From Streptomyces spinoverrucosus (GTDB lineage: Bacteria; Actinomycetota; Actinomycetes; Streptomycetales; Streptomycetaceae), in NCBI RefSeq assembly GCF_006539505.1, contig NZ_BJND01000016.1:186001-250000 (forward strand): a stretch of DNA of 64,000 nt, given 5' to 3'. How positions within the stretch are numbered: the first letter of the stretch is position 1; each line of letters starts with the position of its first letter. Below the pieces are notes generated by a model. That model was not told the origin of the DNA and searched no databases. It saw only the letters and a list, made by a program, of their open reading frames with translations. Positions 24,652-32,657 of this stretch are shown here, in pieces. The translations under genes and the position numbers were made by a program.

Positions 24652-25377
24652 TCACGCCGCCGCCGACAGCCCCGGACGCAGGGGCCACGCCGGGTCCACC
24701 GCCTCCTCGCTGCCGCTGCGCGCGAACCACGCCTGCAGGCCGCGCGCCTGTGCCGCGTGCCACACCGCCTGCAACGTGTGCAGCTCGGCGGGGGAGAGGC
24801 GCTCCAGCCGGGACGCGAAACGACGCCCTATGGCCCGTACGACCTCCAGGGAGGCCATCGCGTCCGCGGCCGCGTCATGCGCGCCGTCGAGCGGGACGCC
24901 GTAGTGCGCGCACAGGTCGGTGAGCGTACGGCGGCCCTTGCGGTAGCGGTCCAGGTGCTTGTCCAGGACCCGCGGGTCCAGGACAAGCAGCGGCACCGAC
25001 TCGAACCAGTGACCCAGCGACGAGGCGCGATGCCGGCGCAGCTCGCGGTCCAGCAGGGTCAGGTCGAACGGCGCGTTCATCACCACCAACGGACGCCCGG
25101 CCGCCGCCTGTTCGGCCAGCTCGGTGGCTATCTCGTGCATCACCGGCGCAGGCCAGCGGCCGTTGAGCGCCAGGTGATCCTCCGTCAGCCCGTGCACCGC
25201 CGTCGCCTCGGCGGGCACGGGCACGCCCGGGTTCACCAGCCAGTGGTGCACCCGGGTGCGCGTGCCAGGGGCGTCCTGGACGACGAGGGCGGCCGACACG
25301 ATCCGGTCGGTCTCGACGTCCACGCCCGTTGTCTCCGTGTCGAATGCCGCCAGAGGGCCCTCGTACCAGCACGTCAT
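24652..25377 (-). CDS. 3'-5' exonuclease (DnaQ/epsilon family)
   Basis: A 241-residue DEDDh-type exonuclease: ExoI FDTETTG near residue 12, ExoII MNAPFDLTLLDREL near 100, and ExoIII with HDAAADA near 168. The C-terminal about 50 residues are variable. Stand-alone proteins of this kind act in DNA proofreading or nucleic-acid turnover; the specific role is not known. Start ATG at 25377. Divergent from the DUF4365 gene. Confidence 0.88.
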   Translation of the reverse strand: MTCWYEGPLAAFDTETTGVDVETDRIVSAALVVQDAPGTRTRVHHWLVNPGVPVPAEATAVHGLTEDHLALNGRWPAPVMHEIATELAEQAAAGRPLVVMNAPFDLTLLDRELRRHRASSLGHWFESVPLLVLDPRVLDKHLDRYRKGRRTLTDLCAHYGVPLDGAHDAAADAMASLEVVRAIGRRFASRLERLSPAELHTLQAVWHAAQARGLQAWFARSGSEEAVDPAWPLRPGLSAAA

Positions 25378-25566
25378 ACGTACACAACTCCTCGTTCACC
25401 CACGGCAGCTGACGCACCGTCTTCTGCCCGTTTGGTGATACCCGGGCCGTTTGCGCCGTACGCCGGGGGGAGACAACAGAAGTACGGGTCCGCGCAGTTC
25501 AGCGGCATGTTCGGCGTGCGCGTGCCCGGCGCGGGGACAATCACTTTGCTTGGAAGGCTGTTGGTC

Positions 25567-26133
25567 ATGGCGATAGCGCAGCCCGAGCGGGGCGGGCTGC
25601 TGCCCGAACGCACGGGCCCCCATCGCGGTTCACTCGCCACCACCGCCTGCATGGAGACACTGCAGGTGGGATATCTGCACGCCGTAGCGGCGGCCGCCGG
25701 CTGCTCGCTCTCCCAGCCCTTTCCGGACAACGGCATCGACTGGCACGTCAGCCACAGCGCGCCCGGGCACACGGTCGACGACGAGGTCACCATCAAGGTG
25801 CAGCTCAAGGCGACGTACCAGATAGCGCCCAAACCACCCGGGCGCTTCTTCTCCTTCACGCTCGACAACGACCACCTGGCGAAACTCGCCCGCACCCCGG
25901 TCTCGGTGCACAAGATCCTCGTCGTGATGCTCGTCCCGCGCTCGCAGGACGATTGGCTGCGCGCCAGCCACGACCGGCTCGACCTCAGGCACTGCTGCTA
26001 CTGGGTCAACCTCGCCGGTCACCCCATCAGCGGGCGGCACCGGACCAACGTCCGCATACCGACCTCACGCATCTTCGACGACCGGGCGCTGTGCGAGATC
26101 ATGACGCGGGTCGGGACGGGAGGCAGACCATGA
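25567..26133 (+). CDS. DUF4365-type protein with PD-(D/E)XK-like motif
   Basis: A 188-residue protein. It shows GIDW with D58 followed 20 residues later by KVQLKAT (Q79, K81), the D...QxK pattern of PD-(D/E)XK nuclease-fold proteins and of DUF4365. The downstream hydrophobic-polar pattern (KLARTPVSVHKILVVMLVP) also fits. ATG 25567 follows GGAAGG; the longer frame is antisense to the exonuclease. The stop overlaps the next gene at ATGA, so the two products are made together. Nuclease activity is inferred from motif only. Confidence 0.75.
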   Translation: MAIAQPERGGLLPERTGPHRGSLATTACMETLQVGYLHAVAAAAGCSLSQPFPDNGIDWHVSHSAPGHTVDDEVTIKVQLKATYQIAPKPPGRFFSFTLDNDHLAKLARTPVSVHKILVVMLVPRSQDDWLRASHDRLDLRHCCYWVNLAGHPISGRHRTNVRIPTSRIFDDRALCEIMTRVGTGGRP

Positions 26134-27347
26134 CGCACCGCCCGCTCGACGAGCCCCTGAGGCCCGTGCGGCCGCATCCGGAGGTCCCCTGGAACCAGCC
26201 GCCCGAGCCCGGACAGGTCGACCCGGCCGTGCTCGGCGCGCTGCTGCACCGGCACGGCTGGCAGCGGCGCGGCGGCGCCGCCGGGCGGTACGGCCGCTGG
26301 ACCCCGCCCGGGCCGGGGGCGAACGGCACCAGCCTGCTCGTGCCGGAGAGCCGGGCCTTCCCCGACAGTGACGACCTGCTCGGCGAGGCGCTCGTCGCCC
26401 TCTCCCGCAGCGCCACGCCGTCCGCGCGCGAGGTGCTGGTCGGGCTGAGCGTGCCCAGCGACGAGATCCGCTGGTGGCGGGATGTGCCGAGCGGACCGGC
26501 CGGGGTGGCGTCCTGGACCGTCGAGGAACAGCTGCGCGCCGCCGCCCGGCAGATGCTGCTCGCCGGGGCGCTCGCCACACGCGCGCGTGCGGGCTACTAC
26601 GGCGCCCGGCACAAGCGCGCCGCCGCCGTGATGCTGCAGAGCGTCCTGGTCGGTGCCGCGACCGGCGGCCGCGGCCTGACCGCCTTCGTGCCCGTCGACC
26701 CGGCCCGCCCCCTCGCCGTCCGCCTCCACCAGGCGCTGTACGCCGTCCGCGAGGCCATCGACTACCAGCGCGCCACCGGCGGCATGGACGCCTTCGACGG
26801 AGCCGTGGAAGCGGGCGTGAGCCGCGAGCTGACCGAGGCCCTCATCGTCCTGGTGCGGGGTACGGAGGGGGCGCGCATCGCCGTCGAGTGGGCACCCGGC
26901 GCCGGTCCGCCCGAGGGCGGCGCCGCCCCGGACGAGGCGGTCGAGTTCTCGCCGGGTGATCTGCCCGTGCTGCGCGAGGCCGGGGCCCGCTATCTGCGCG
27001 AGGAGCCGTCCGTGCCGGTGCGGATCACCGGCGAGGTGGTCCGGATGCGCAGGTCGGAGCGGCGCGGCGAGGGGACCGTACGGCTGCGGGTGCTGGCCGG
27101 CGCCGAGATCCCGCACGTGCGGCTCACCCTGGACGAGGAGGACTACCGGATCGCCGGGCAGGCCCACCTCGTCGGGCTGCCGGTGCGGGTGCACGGGCGG
27201 CTGGAGAGCCGGGGCGGCTTCCGGCGGCTGACGGGCGCCTCCGGGGTCGTACCGGTGCAGGTGGACGAGGCGGAGCGGGATCAGCTGTTGAAGTCGTTGC
27301 AGGAAAACCTCGACTTCTTCGAGGAGGCGTGCAGCGGGGAGGACTGA
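26130..27347 (+). CDS. Unknown protein coupled to DUF4365 gene; possible OB-like C-terminus
   Basis: A 405-residue soluble protein without signal or membrane segments. A middle region (about 120-260) is helical (EEQLRAAARQMLLAGALATRARA, RELTEALIVLVRG). The C-terminal about 295-378 alternates beta strands (VPVRITGEVVRMRRSE, GTVRLRVLAGAEIPHVRLTL, VGLPVRVHGRLESRGG) in a way that suggests an OB-type or other small barrel, possibly binding nucleic acid. I do not recognise the family. The four-base overlap with the DUF4365 gene makes a two-protein unit likely. Confidence 0.8.
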   Translation: MTHRPLDEPLRPVRPHPEVPWNQPPEPGQVDPAVLGALLHRHGWQRRGGAAGRYGRWTPPGPGANGTSLLVPESRAFPDSDDLLGEALVALSRSATPSAREVLVGLSVPSDEIRWWRDVPSGPAGVASWTVEEQLRAAARQMLLAGALATRARAGYYGARHKRAAAVMLQSVLVGAATGGRGLTAFVPVDPARPLAVRLHQALYAVREAIDYQRATGGMDAFDGAVEAGVSRELTEALIVLVRGTEGARIAVEWAPGAGPPEGGAAPDEAVEFSPGDLPVLREAGARYLREEPSVPVRITGEVVRMRRSERRGEGTVRLRVLAGAEIPHVRLTLDEEDYRIAGQAHLVGLPVRVHGRLESRGGFRRLTGASGVVPVQVDEAERDQLLKSLQENLDFFEEACSGED

Positions 27348-27446
27348 GGGGTCCGATTTCGCCTGGGGTGGGGCGGGGTCGGTACGATCCCTTATTGCGC
27401 GCGCTCTCGGTATGGCGCCGCATCCACCTTCAGTCAGGAGAGACCG

Positions 27447-29423
27447 GTGTCAGACGTCCGTGTGATCATCCAACGCGATTCCGAGCGGGAAGAGCGCACG
27501 GTGACGACGGGCACTACGGCCGCCGACCTCTTCGCCGGCGAGCGCTCGATCATCGCCGCACGCGTGGCTGGTGAGCTGAAGGACCTCGCGTACTCGGTGG
27601 CCGACGGCGATGAGGTCGAGCCGGTCGAGATCACCTCCGAGGACGGCCTGAACATCCTGCGCCACTCCACCGCGCACGTCATGGCGCAGGCCGTGCAGGA
27701 GCTGTTCCCCGAGGCCAAGCTGGGCATCGGCCCGCCGGTCAAGGACGGCTTCTACTACGACTTCGACGTCGAGAAGCCGTTCACGCCCGAGGATCTCAAG
27801 GCCATCGAGAAGAAGATGCAGGAGATCCAGAAGCGCGGCCAGCGCTTCTCGCGCCGCGTGGTCACCGACGAGGCGGCCCGCGAGGAGCTGGCGAACGAGC
27901 CGTACAAGCTGGAGCTGATCGGCCTCAAGGGCTCCGCGTCCTCCGAGGACGGCGCGGACGTCGAGGTCGGCGCCGGTGAGCTGACGATCTACGACAACCT
28001 GGACGCCAAGACCGGCGAGCTGTGCTGGAAGGACCTCTGCCGGGGTCCGCACCTGCCGTCCACCCGCCTCATCCCGGCGTTCAAGCTGATGCGCAACGCG
28101 GCTGCCTACTGGCGCGGCAGCGAGAAGAACCCGATGCTCCAGCGCATCTACGGCACCGCCTGGCCGTCCAAGGACGAGCTGAAGGCGTACCTGGACTTCC
28201 TCGCCGAGGCCGAGAAGCGCGACCACCGCAAGCTCGGCTCCGAGCTGGACCTGTTCTCCATCCCGGAGCAGATCGGCTCCGGCCTCGCCGTCTTCCACCC
28301 CAAGGGCGGCATCATCCGCCGGGTGATGGAGGACTACTCGCGGCGCCGCCACGAGGAGGAGGGCTACGAGTTCGTCTACACCCCGCACGCGACGAAGGGA
28401 AAGCTCTTCGAGACGTCGGGCCACCTGGACTGGTACGCCGAGGGCATGTACCCGCCCATGCAGCTCGACGAGGGCGTGGACTACTACCTCAAGCCCATGA
28501 ACTGCCCGATGCACAACCTGATCTTCGACGCGCGCGGCCGGTCCTACCGTGAACTGCCGCTGCGGCTGTTCGAGTTCGGCACCGTGTACCGGTACGAGAA
28601 GTCGGGCGTCGTGCACGGCCTGACCCGCGCGCGGGGCTTCACGCAGGACGACGCGCACATCTACTGCACGCGTGAGCAGATGTCCGAGGAACTGGACAAG
28701 ACGCTCACCTTCGTCCTCGGTCTGCTGCGCGACTACGGTCTGACCGACTTCTACCTGGAGCTGTCCACCAAGGACCCGGAGAAGTTCGTCGGCTCGGACG
28801 AGGCCTGGGAGGAGGCCACCGAGACGCTGCGCCAGGTCGCCGAGAAGCAGGGCCTGCCGCTGGTCCCGGACCCGGGCGGCGCCGCCTTCTACGGCCCGAA
28901 GATCTCCGTCCAGACCAAGGACGCCATCGGCCGCACCTGGCAGATGTCGACCATCCAGCTCGACTTCAACCTGCCGGAGCGGTTCGACCTGGAGTACACC
29001 GCCGCCGACGGCTCCAAGCAGCGGCCGGTCATGATCCACCGCGCGCTGTTCGGCTCCATCGAGCGGTTCTTCGCGGTGCTCCTGGAGCACTACGCGGGCG
29101 CCTTCCCGGCGTGGCTCGCGCCCGTCCAGGCGATCGGCATCCCGATCGGGGACGCGCACGTCGAGTACCTGGAGAAGTTCGCCGCGGCGGCGAGGAAGAA
29201 GGGCCTGCGGGTCGAGGTGGACTCGTCGTCCGACCGGATGCAGAAGAAGATCCGCAACGCCCAGAAGCAGAAGGTCCCCTTCATGGTCATCGCGGGCGAC
29301 GAGGACATGTCCAACGGCTCGGTGTCCTTCCGCTACCGGGACGGCTCGCAGGAGAACGGCATTCCGTTCGACGAGGCCATCGCCAAGATCGCGAAGGTCG
29401 TCGAGGAGCGGGTGCAGGTCTGA
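27447..29423 (+). CDS. thrS: Threonyl-tRNA synthetase
   Basis: Class II synthetase, 658 residues, full length. N-terminal TGS domain (about 1-65), editing-type N2 domain with [10 protein letters not shown], catalytic core with the zinc cysteine region (KPMNCPMHN), motif 2 ([25 protein letters not shown]) and motif 3 region ([19 protein letters not shown]), then the anticodon-binding domain (about 555-655). GTG start with a CAGGAGAGACC ribosome site. The 99-bp upstream gap shows no T-box leader. First gene of the conserved housekeeping block. Confidence 0.98.
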   Translation: MSDVRVIIQRDSEREERTVTTGTTAADLFAGERSIIAARVAGELKDLAYSVADGDEVEPVEITSEDGLNILRHSTAHVMAQAVQELFPEAKLGIGPPVKDGFYYDFDVEKPFTPEDLKAIEKKMQEIQKRGQRFSRRVVTDEAAREELANEPYKLELIGLKGSASSEDGADVEVGAGELTIYDNLDAKTGELCWKDLCRGPHLPSTRLIPAFKLMRNAAAYWRGSEKNPMLQRIYGTAWPSKDELKAYLDFLAEAEKRDHRKLGSELDLFSIPEQIGSGLAVFHPKGGIIRRVMEDYSRRRHEEEGYEFVYTPHATKGKLFETSGHLDWYAEGMYPPMQLDEGVDYYLKPMNCPMHNLIFDARGRSYRELPLRLFEFGTVYRYEKSGVVHGLTRARGFTQDDAHIYCTREQMSEELDKTLTFVLGLLRDYGLTDFYLELSTKDPEKFVGSDEAWEEATETLRQVAEKQGLPLVPDPGGAAFYGPKISVQTKDAIGRTWQMSTIQLDFNLPERFDLEYTAADGSKQRPVMIHRALFGSIERFFAVLLEHYAGAFPAWLAPVQAIGIPIGDAHVEYLEKFAAAARKKGLRVEVDSSSDRMQKKIRNAQKQKVPFMVIAGDEDMSNGSVSFRYRDGSQENGIPFDEAIAKIAKVVEERVQV

Positions 29424-29433
29424 CGTGTGAGTG

Positions 29434-29475
29434 AAAGGCCCCCGGGAGGTTCCATTCAGCCTCCCGGGGGCCTTT
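29434..29475. terminator. Bidirectional terminator overlapping the K+ channel 3' end
   Basis: A perfect 16-bp stem (29434-29449 with 29460-29475) and a 10-base loop, with A and T runs at the stem base. It ends thrS on + while its right arm encodes the last residues of the channel gene on -. Confidence 0.85.
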
Positions 29476-30112
29476 CCTCGTCCTCCCGGGCGAACACCTG
29501 GATCAGCCACGACGAGAACGACCCGGTGACCGTGCCCAGCAGTGCCAGCCCGCACGCCATGATCCCGACGGCGATGAGGCGGCCCATCGGCGTCACCGGG
29601 GCGATGTCGCCGTAGCCGACGGTCGCGAGGGTCGAGCACGTCCACCACACGGCGTCCCCGAAGGTCCGCATGGTCGCGCCGGGCGCCCCGCGTTCGAAGT
29701 GATAGACGGAGAGGGCACCGGTGAAGCCCAGCAGACCGACGCTCAGCCCCGCATAGGCGATCACACGCGTGTACAGCGTGAGCCGTCCCTCGCCGCGCCG
29801 CCGCCGTACGGCCTCGTACAGCTTGACGACCCGCACCGGCCGCATCAGCGGCAACACGACCACCAGCGTGTCCAGCCAGTGCGTCGCTACGAAGCTCAGG
29901 CCCCGCCCGCTGAGCCGCCAGCGCACCGCGTAGTCGACGGCGAAGAGTGCCCAGGCGGCGAGCAGTACGACGAGGCTGAGGTCGCGCCAGAAGGCGGGGA
30001 GCGTGCGGGCGAGGACGAGGATTCCGTAGGCGGCGAGGTAGAGCAGTGACGCGAGGGCGAGGGGGACCTCGGTGCGGCGCTCCCAGCGGGCCTGGAGGCT
30101 GTCGTCGTCCAT
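29456..30112 (-). CDS. Voltage-gated-like potassium channel
   Basis: A 218-residue membrane protein with about five to six spans. The pore loop TFGDAVWWTCSTLATVGYGD contains the K+ selectivity filter TVGYGD, followed by the last helix LIAVGIMACGLALLGTVTG. An S4-like segment (LPLMRPVRVVKLYEAVRRRRG) is basic but short. No cytoplasmic RCK domain. ATG at 30112 is chosen because further upstream sequence is antisense to the HIT gene. Physiological gating unknown. Confidence 0.88.
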   Translation of the reverse strand: MDDDSLQARWERRTEVPLALASLLYLAAYGILVLARTLPAFWRDLSLVVLLAAWALFAVDYAVRWRLSGRGLSFVATHWLDTLVVVLPLMRPVRVVKLYEAVRRRRGEGRLTLYTRVIAYAGLSVGLLGFTGALSVYHFERGAPGATMRTFGDAVWWTCSTLATVGYGDIAPVTPMGRLIAVGIMACGLALLGTVTGSFSSWLIQVFAREDEERPPGG

Positions 30113-30178
30113 CGGGCCAGCTTGGCCCCGGGCGGTTTTCGACGAGCCCCGGCGACACGCCGCGAACGGGCGAAGCCA

Positions 30179-30184
30179 TATGCT
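30179..30184 (+). promoter_or_regulatory. Candidate -10 for leaderless HIT-gene mRNA
   Basis: TATGCT ends 7 bases before the ATG at 30192, with no ribosome site between. Confidence 0.4.
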
Positions 30185-30191
30185 GCCTAGC

Positions 30192-30740
30192 ATGACGAGT
30201 GAGCCGGAGCAGCAGATCGGAGTGGGGACGCAGGACGCGTTCCAGCGCCTGTGGACCCCCCACCGGATGGCGTACATCCAGGGCGAGAACAAGCCGACCG
30301 GTCCTGGGGCCGACGACGGCTGCCCCTTCTGCTCGATCCCGGCGAAGTCCGACGAGGACGGACTGATCGTCCAGCGCGGTGCGCAGGTGTACGCGGTGCT
30401 GAACCTGTACCCGTACAACGGCGGCCACCTCATGGTCGTGCCCTACCGCCATGTCGCCGACTACACCGACCTCACCGAGCCCGAGACCGCGGAGCTGGCC
30501 GCGCTGACCAAGCAGGCGATGACGGCCCTGCGCACCGCGTCGGGGGCCCAGGGGTTCAACATCGGCATGAATCAGGGCTCGGTCGCAGGGGCGGGCATCG
30601 CCGCGCATCTGCACCAGCACATCGTCCCGCGCTGGGGCGGTGACACGAACTTCATGCCGGTCGTGGGGCACACGCGCGTGCTGCCGCAGCTGCTGGCCGA
30701 CACACGGAAGATGCTGGCGGAGGCCTGGCCGACGGCGTGA
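30192..30740 (+). CDS. HIT-family hydrolase/phosphorylase (Ap4A phosphorylase-like)
   Basis: A 182-residue nucleotide-binding protein with the histidine triad HLHQHIVPRW and an upstream NLYPYNGGHLMVVPYRH block; CPFC near residue 44 fits a zinc site. Its place between thrS and pgsA is that of M. tuberculosis Rv2613c, reported as a diadenosine tetraphosphate phosphorylase, so the same activity is the best guess. The short leader suggests leaderless translation. Confidence 0.88.
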   Translation: MTSEPEQQIGVGTQDAFQRLWTPHRMAYIQGENKPTGPGADDGCPFCSIPAKSDEDGLIVQRGAQVYAVLNLYPYNGGHLMVVPYRHVADYTDLTEPETAELAALTKQAMTALRTASGAQGFNIGMNQGSVAGAGIAAHLHQHIVPRWGGDTNFMPVVGHTRVLPQLLADTRKMLAEAWPTA

Positions 30741-30781
30741 CGGTGCGGCGTTCCGGCCGCCTCCGCCTCGCCGCCGTCGGC

Positions 30782-32443
30782 CTACGCGTCGTACAGGTCC
30801 GCCTTGCGCGGCGTGGGGTCCTGCACCGCCGTGCTGAGGAACGCCGAGCGATTGCCGAACTTTTCGGTGTCCACGCCGTTCTCCTGAAGCACCCGGATCG
30901 CCGCCGAGTGGACGACCCGGAGCACCGGGGTGGCGGCGCGCAGGGCGTCGTCGGCCATGAACCGGTGCCGCCACGGCTTGGCGGCCCAGGCGTGCCGCAG
31001 GCCGAACGGCTCGGGCAGGGTCAGTGAGCCGCCGAGCCAGTTCAGCAGCGGCGGGTACCAGGTCAGCGGGGCCCGGGCGGCCAGTCGTACCACCTCGTCG
31101 GTGTCGACCAGGGGCAGCTTCACCGTCCGCGTCTCCCAGCGCTTCAGGGACTTCTGCACCGACTTCTCCTTCGCCGCCGGCTTGGTGGTGAAGAGCGGGT
31201 GCACCGGTCCCAGGGCGTGGCCGGTGACCTCGATGCGCAGCGTCTCGTAGAGCACGGTCACGGTGATCAGCATGGTGATCACGAGCTGCCCGTCCCAGAG
31301 CGTCCACTGCACGCCCAGGTAGTGCCGGTCGCCGCTGCCGAACTGCTGCTTGTTGCAGATGTCCTGTATGGCGTGCGACTTGACCTGGTAGGCCTCGACG
31401 TCCGTGCCTGACGGCCGGGACACCTCCTTCGCGTTCTCGCCGATGGGCGTCACGATCCAGTGCCGTATCGACGGCTTGGTGAAGCCGCCTGTGTTCAGCG
31501 GGCCGCGTTCCAGCATGCGCAGCTGGTCGTGGATGGACCGTATGACGTCCCAGCTGCGGAACGGGTGGATCTCCCGGTCGGGGTCGGCCGGGGCGAGGTC
31601 CTCCGCGAGCTGCCAGCTGCCCCAGCGGGTGCCCATGCCGAGTATGCCCTTGGGGCCGGCGTAGAAGACGGAGTTGGACTGCTGCTCGGCGCTGAGCCGG
31701 GCGAGGGACTGGCGCAGCTGCTCGGCGGCGGTCTCGCCGGGGCTGCTCGGCACCGCCTCGGGCACCTTGGCGCCGACGCTGCTGCCCGCGAGCAGGTTGT
31801 CCCAGCGCTCCCGCAGGTCCTTCGCGGTGCGCTCGCAGATCAGCTTGGCCCAGAACCAGCCGATCACCGGCATGACGACCGCCGCGCGCGCGTACCAGGC
31901 CCAGAAGCCGGTGAACGGCATCCGGATCAGGAAGATCACGGCCAGTGCGCCGACCGCGACGAGCAGCGTGGTCGCGAGCGTCGAGGCCCGTTTGTCCTCG
32001 CGCCGGGCGATGGTGGTGCGCAGGGTGAAGACCAGCAGCCAGACCAGCAGCCCGGGCAGGAAGAGCAGACCGCACAGGACCATGACGATCGTGAGCAGGT
32101 TGTCGCGCTCCCGGCGGATGCGGTTGGCCGCGAGGCAGTGCTCGACGACGACCTGGGGTTCCGCGCCGAAGGACTGGATCAGCGGCGCCCGGCCGGAGCC
32201 GAGCATGCGGTCGACCACCGCCCGGGAGAACGCCTCACCGAGGTTGGGCCGGAAGATCTTCGCCCACTTCTGGCCGGGCTTCACCTTCGACTCGTGCCAC
32301 TCGTTGTTGGCCTTGAGTATCTCCTCGACCTCGTTGTCCCGATAGGCCGCCGAGGCCAGCGCGAACGTCGCCGTCTGTCCTTCGTCGCCCGTGCGCGGCA
32401 CCTGCGGCCCGAAGATGTCCGCGTAACCGCTGTCAACGGTCAT
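30782..32443 (-). CDS. Large membrane protein of unknown function
   Basis: A 553-residue protein. After a polar N-terminus of about 105 residues it has two close spans (TIVMVLCGLLFLPGLLVWLL, TTLLVAVGALAVIFLI), another pair of hydrophobic stretches (ARAAVVMPVIGWFWAKLI), a soluble region of about 150 residues, a further span (LVITMLITVTVLYETL) and a soluble C-terminus of about 170 residues. ATG 32443 has GGGGGCGGGA upstream. No family recognised; monocistronic on the minus strand between the HIT and EF-G-like genes. No enzymatic motif found. Confidence 0.82.
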   Translation of the reverse strand: MTVDSGYADIFGPQVPRTGDEGQTATFALASAAYRDNEVEEILKANNEWHESKVKPGQKWAKIFRPNLGEAFSRAVVDRMLGSGRAPLIQSFGAEPQVVVEHCLAANRIRRERDNLLTIVMVLCGLLFLPGLLVWLLVFTLRTTIARREDKRASTLATTLLVAVGALAVIFLIRMPFTGFWAWYARAAVVMPVIGWFWAKLICERTAKDLRERWDNLLAGSSVGAKVPEAVPSSPGETAAEQLRQSLARLSAEQQSNSVFYAGPKGILGMGTRWGSWQLAEDLAPADPDREIHPFRSWDVIRSIHDQLRMLERGPLNTGGFTKPSIRHWIVTPIGENAKEVSRPSGTDVEAYQVKSHAIQDICNKQQFGSGDRHYLGVQWTLWDGQLVITMLITVTVLYETLRIEVTGHALGPVHPLFTTKPAAKEKSVQKSLKRWETRTVKLPLVDTDEVVRLAARAPLTWYPPLLNWLGGSLTLPEPFGLRHAWAAKPWRHRFMADDALRAATPVLRVVHSAAIRVLQENGVDTEKFGNRSAFLSTAVQDPTPRKADLYDA

Positions 32444-32657
32444 TCCCGCCCCCGATCGCCGCCAGTGTCGCTCCTGCGGCCTTCCCGACTTCTGTGCTCC
32501 GCACACCTGTTGATCAAGTCATCAGCGTATCGGCAGCCACTGACATGCGTCGGCGGACGCCCGAAGCCGCCCGCCGACCCGGAGATATCCGCTGCGCACA
32601 AGCCGCGTGCGTGCGCCCGATCGCAACTGCGCGGCGCCGCACGCCTCTTGCGCGCCC

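Noticed and set aside
27348..27446. T-box riboswitch ahead of thrS
   Set aside because: The gap is only 99 bp and shows no T-box sequence or terminator/antiterminator pair.
27450..32075. A 1541-codon open frame on the minus strand across thrS and the HIT gene
   Set aside because: It is antisense to thrS and other clear genes and lacks motifs; long antisense frames are expected at this GC because stop codons are rare.
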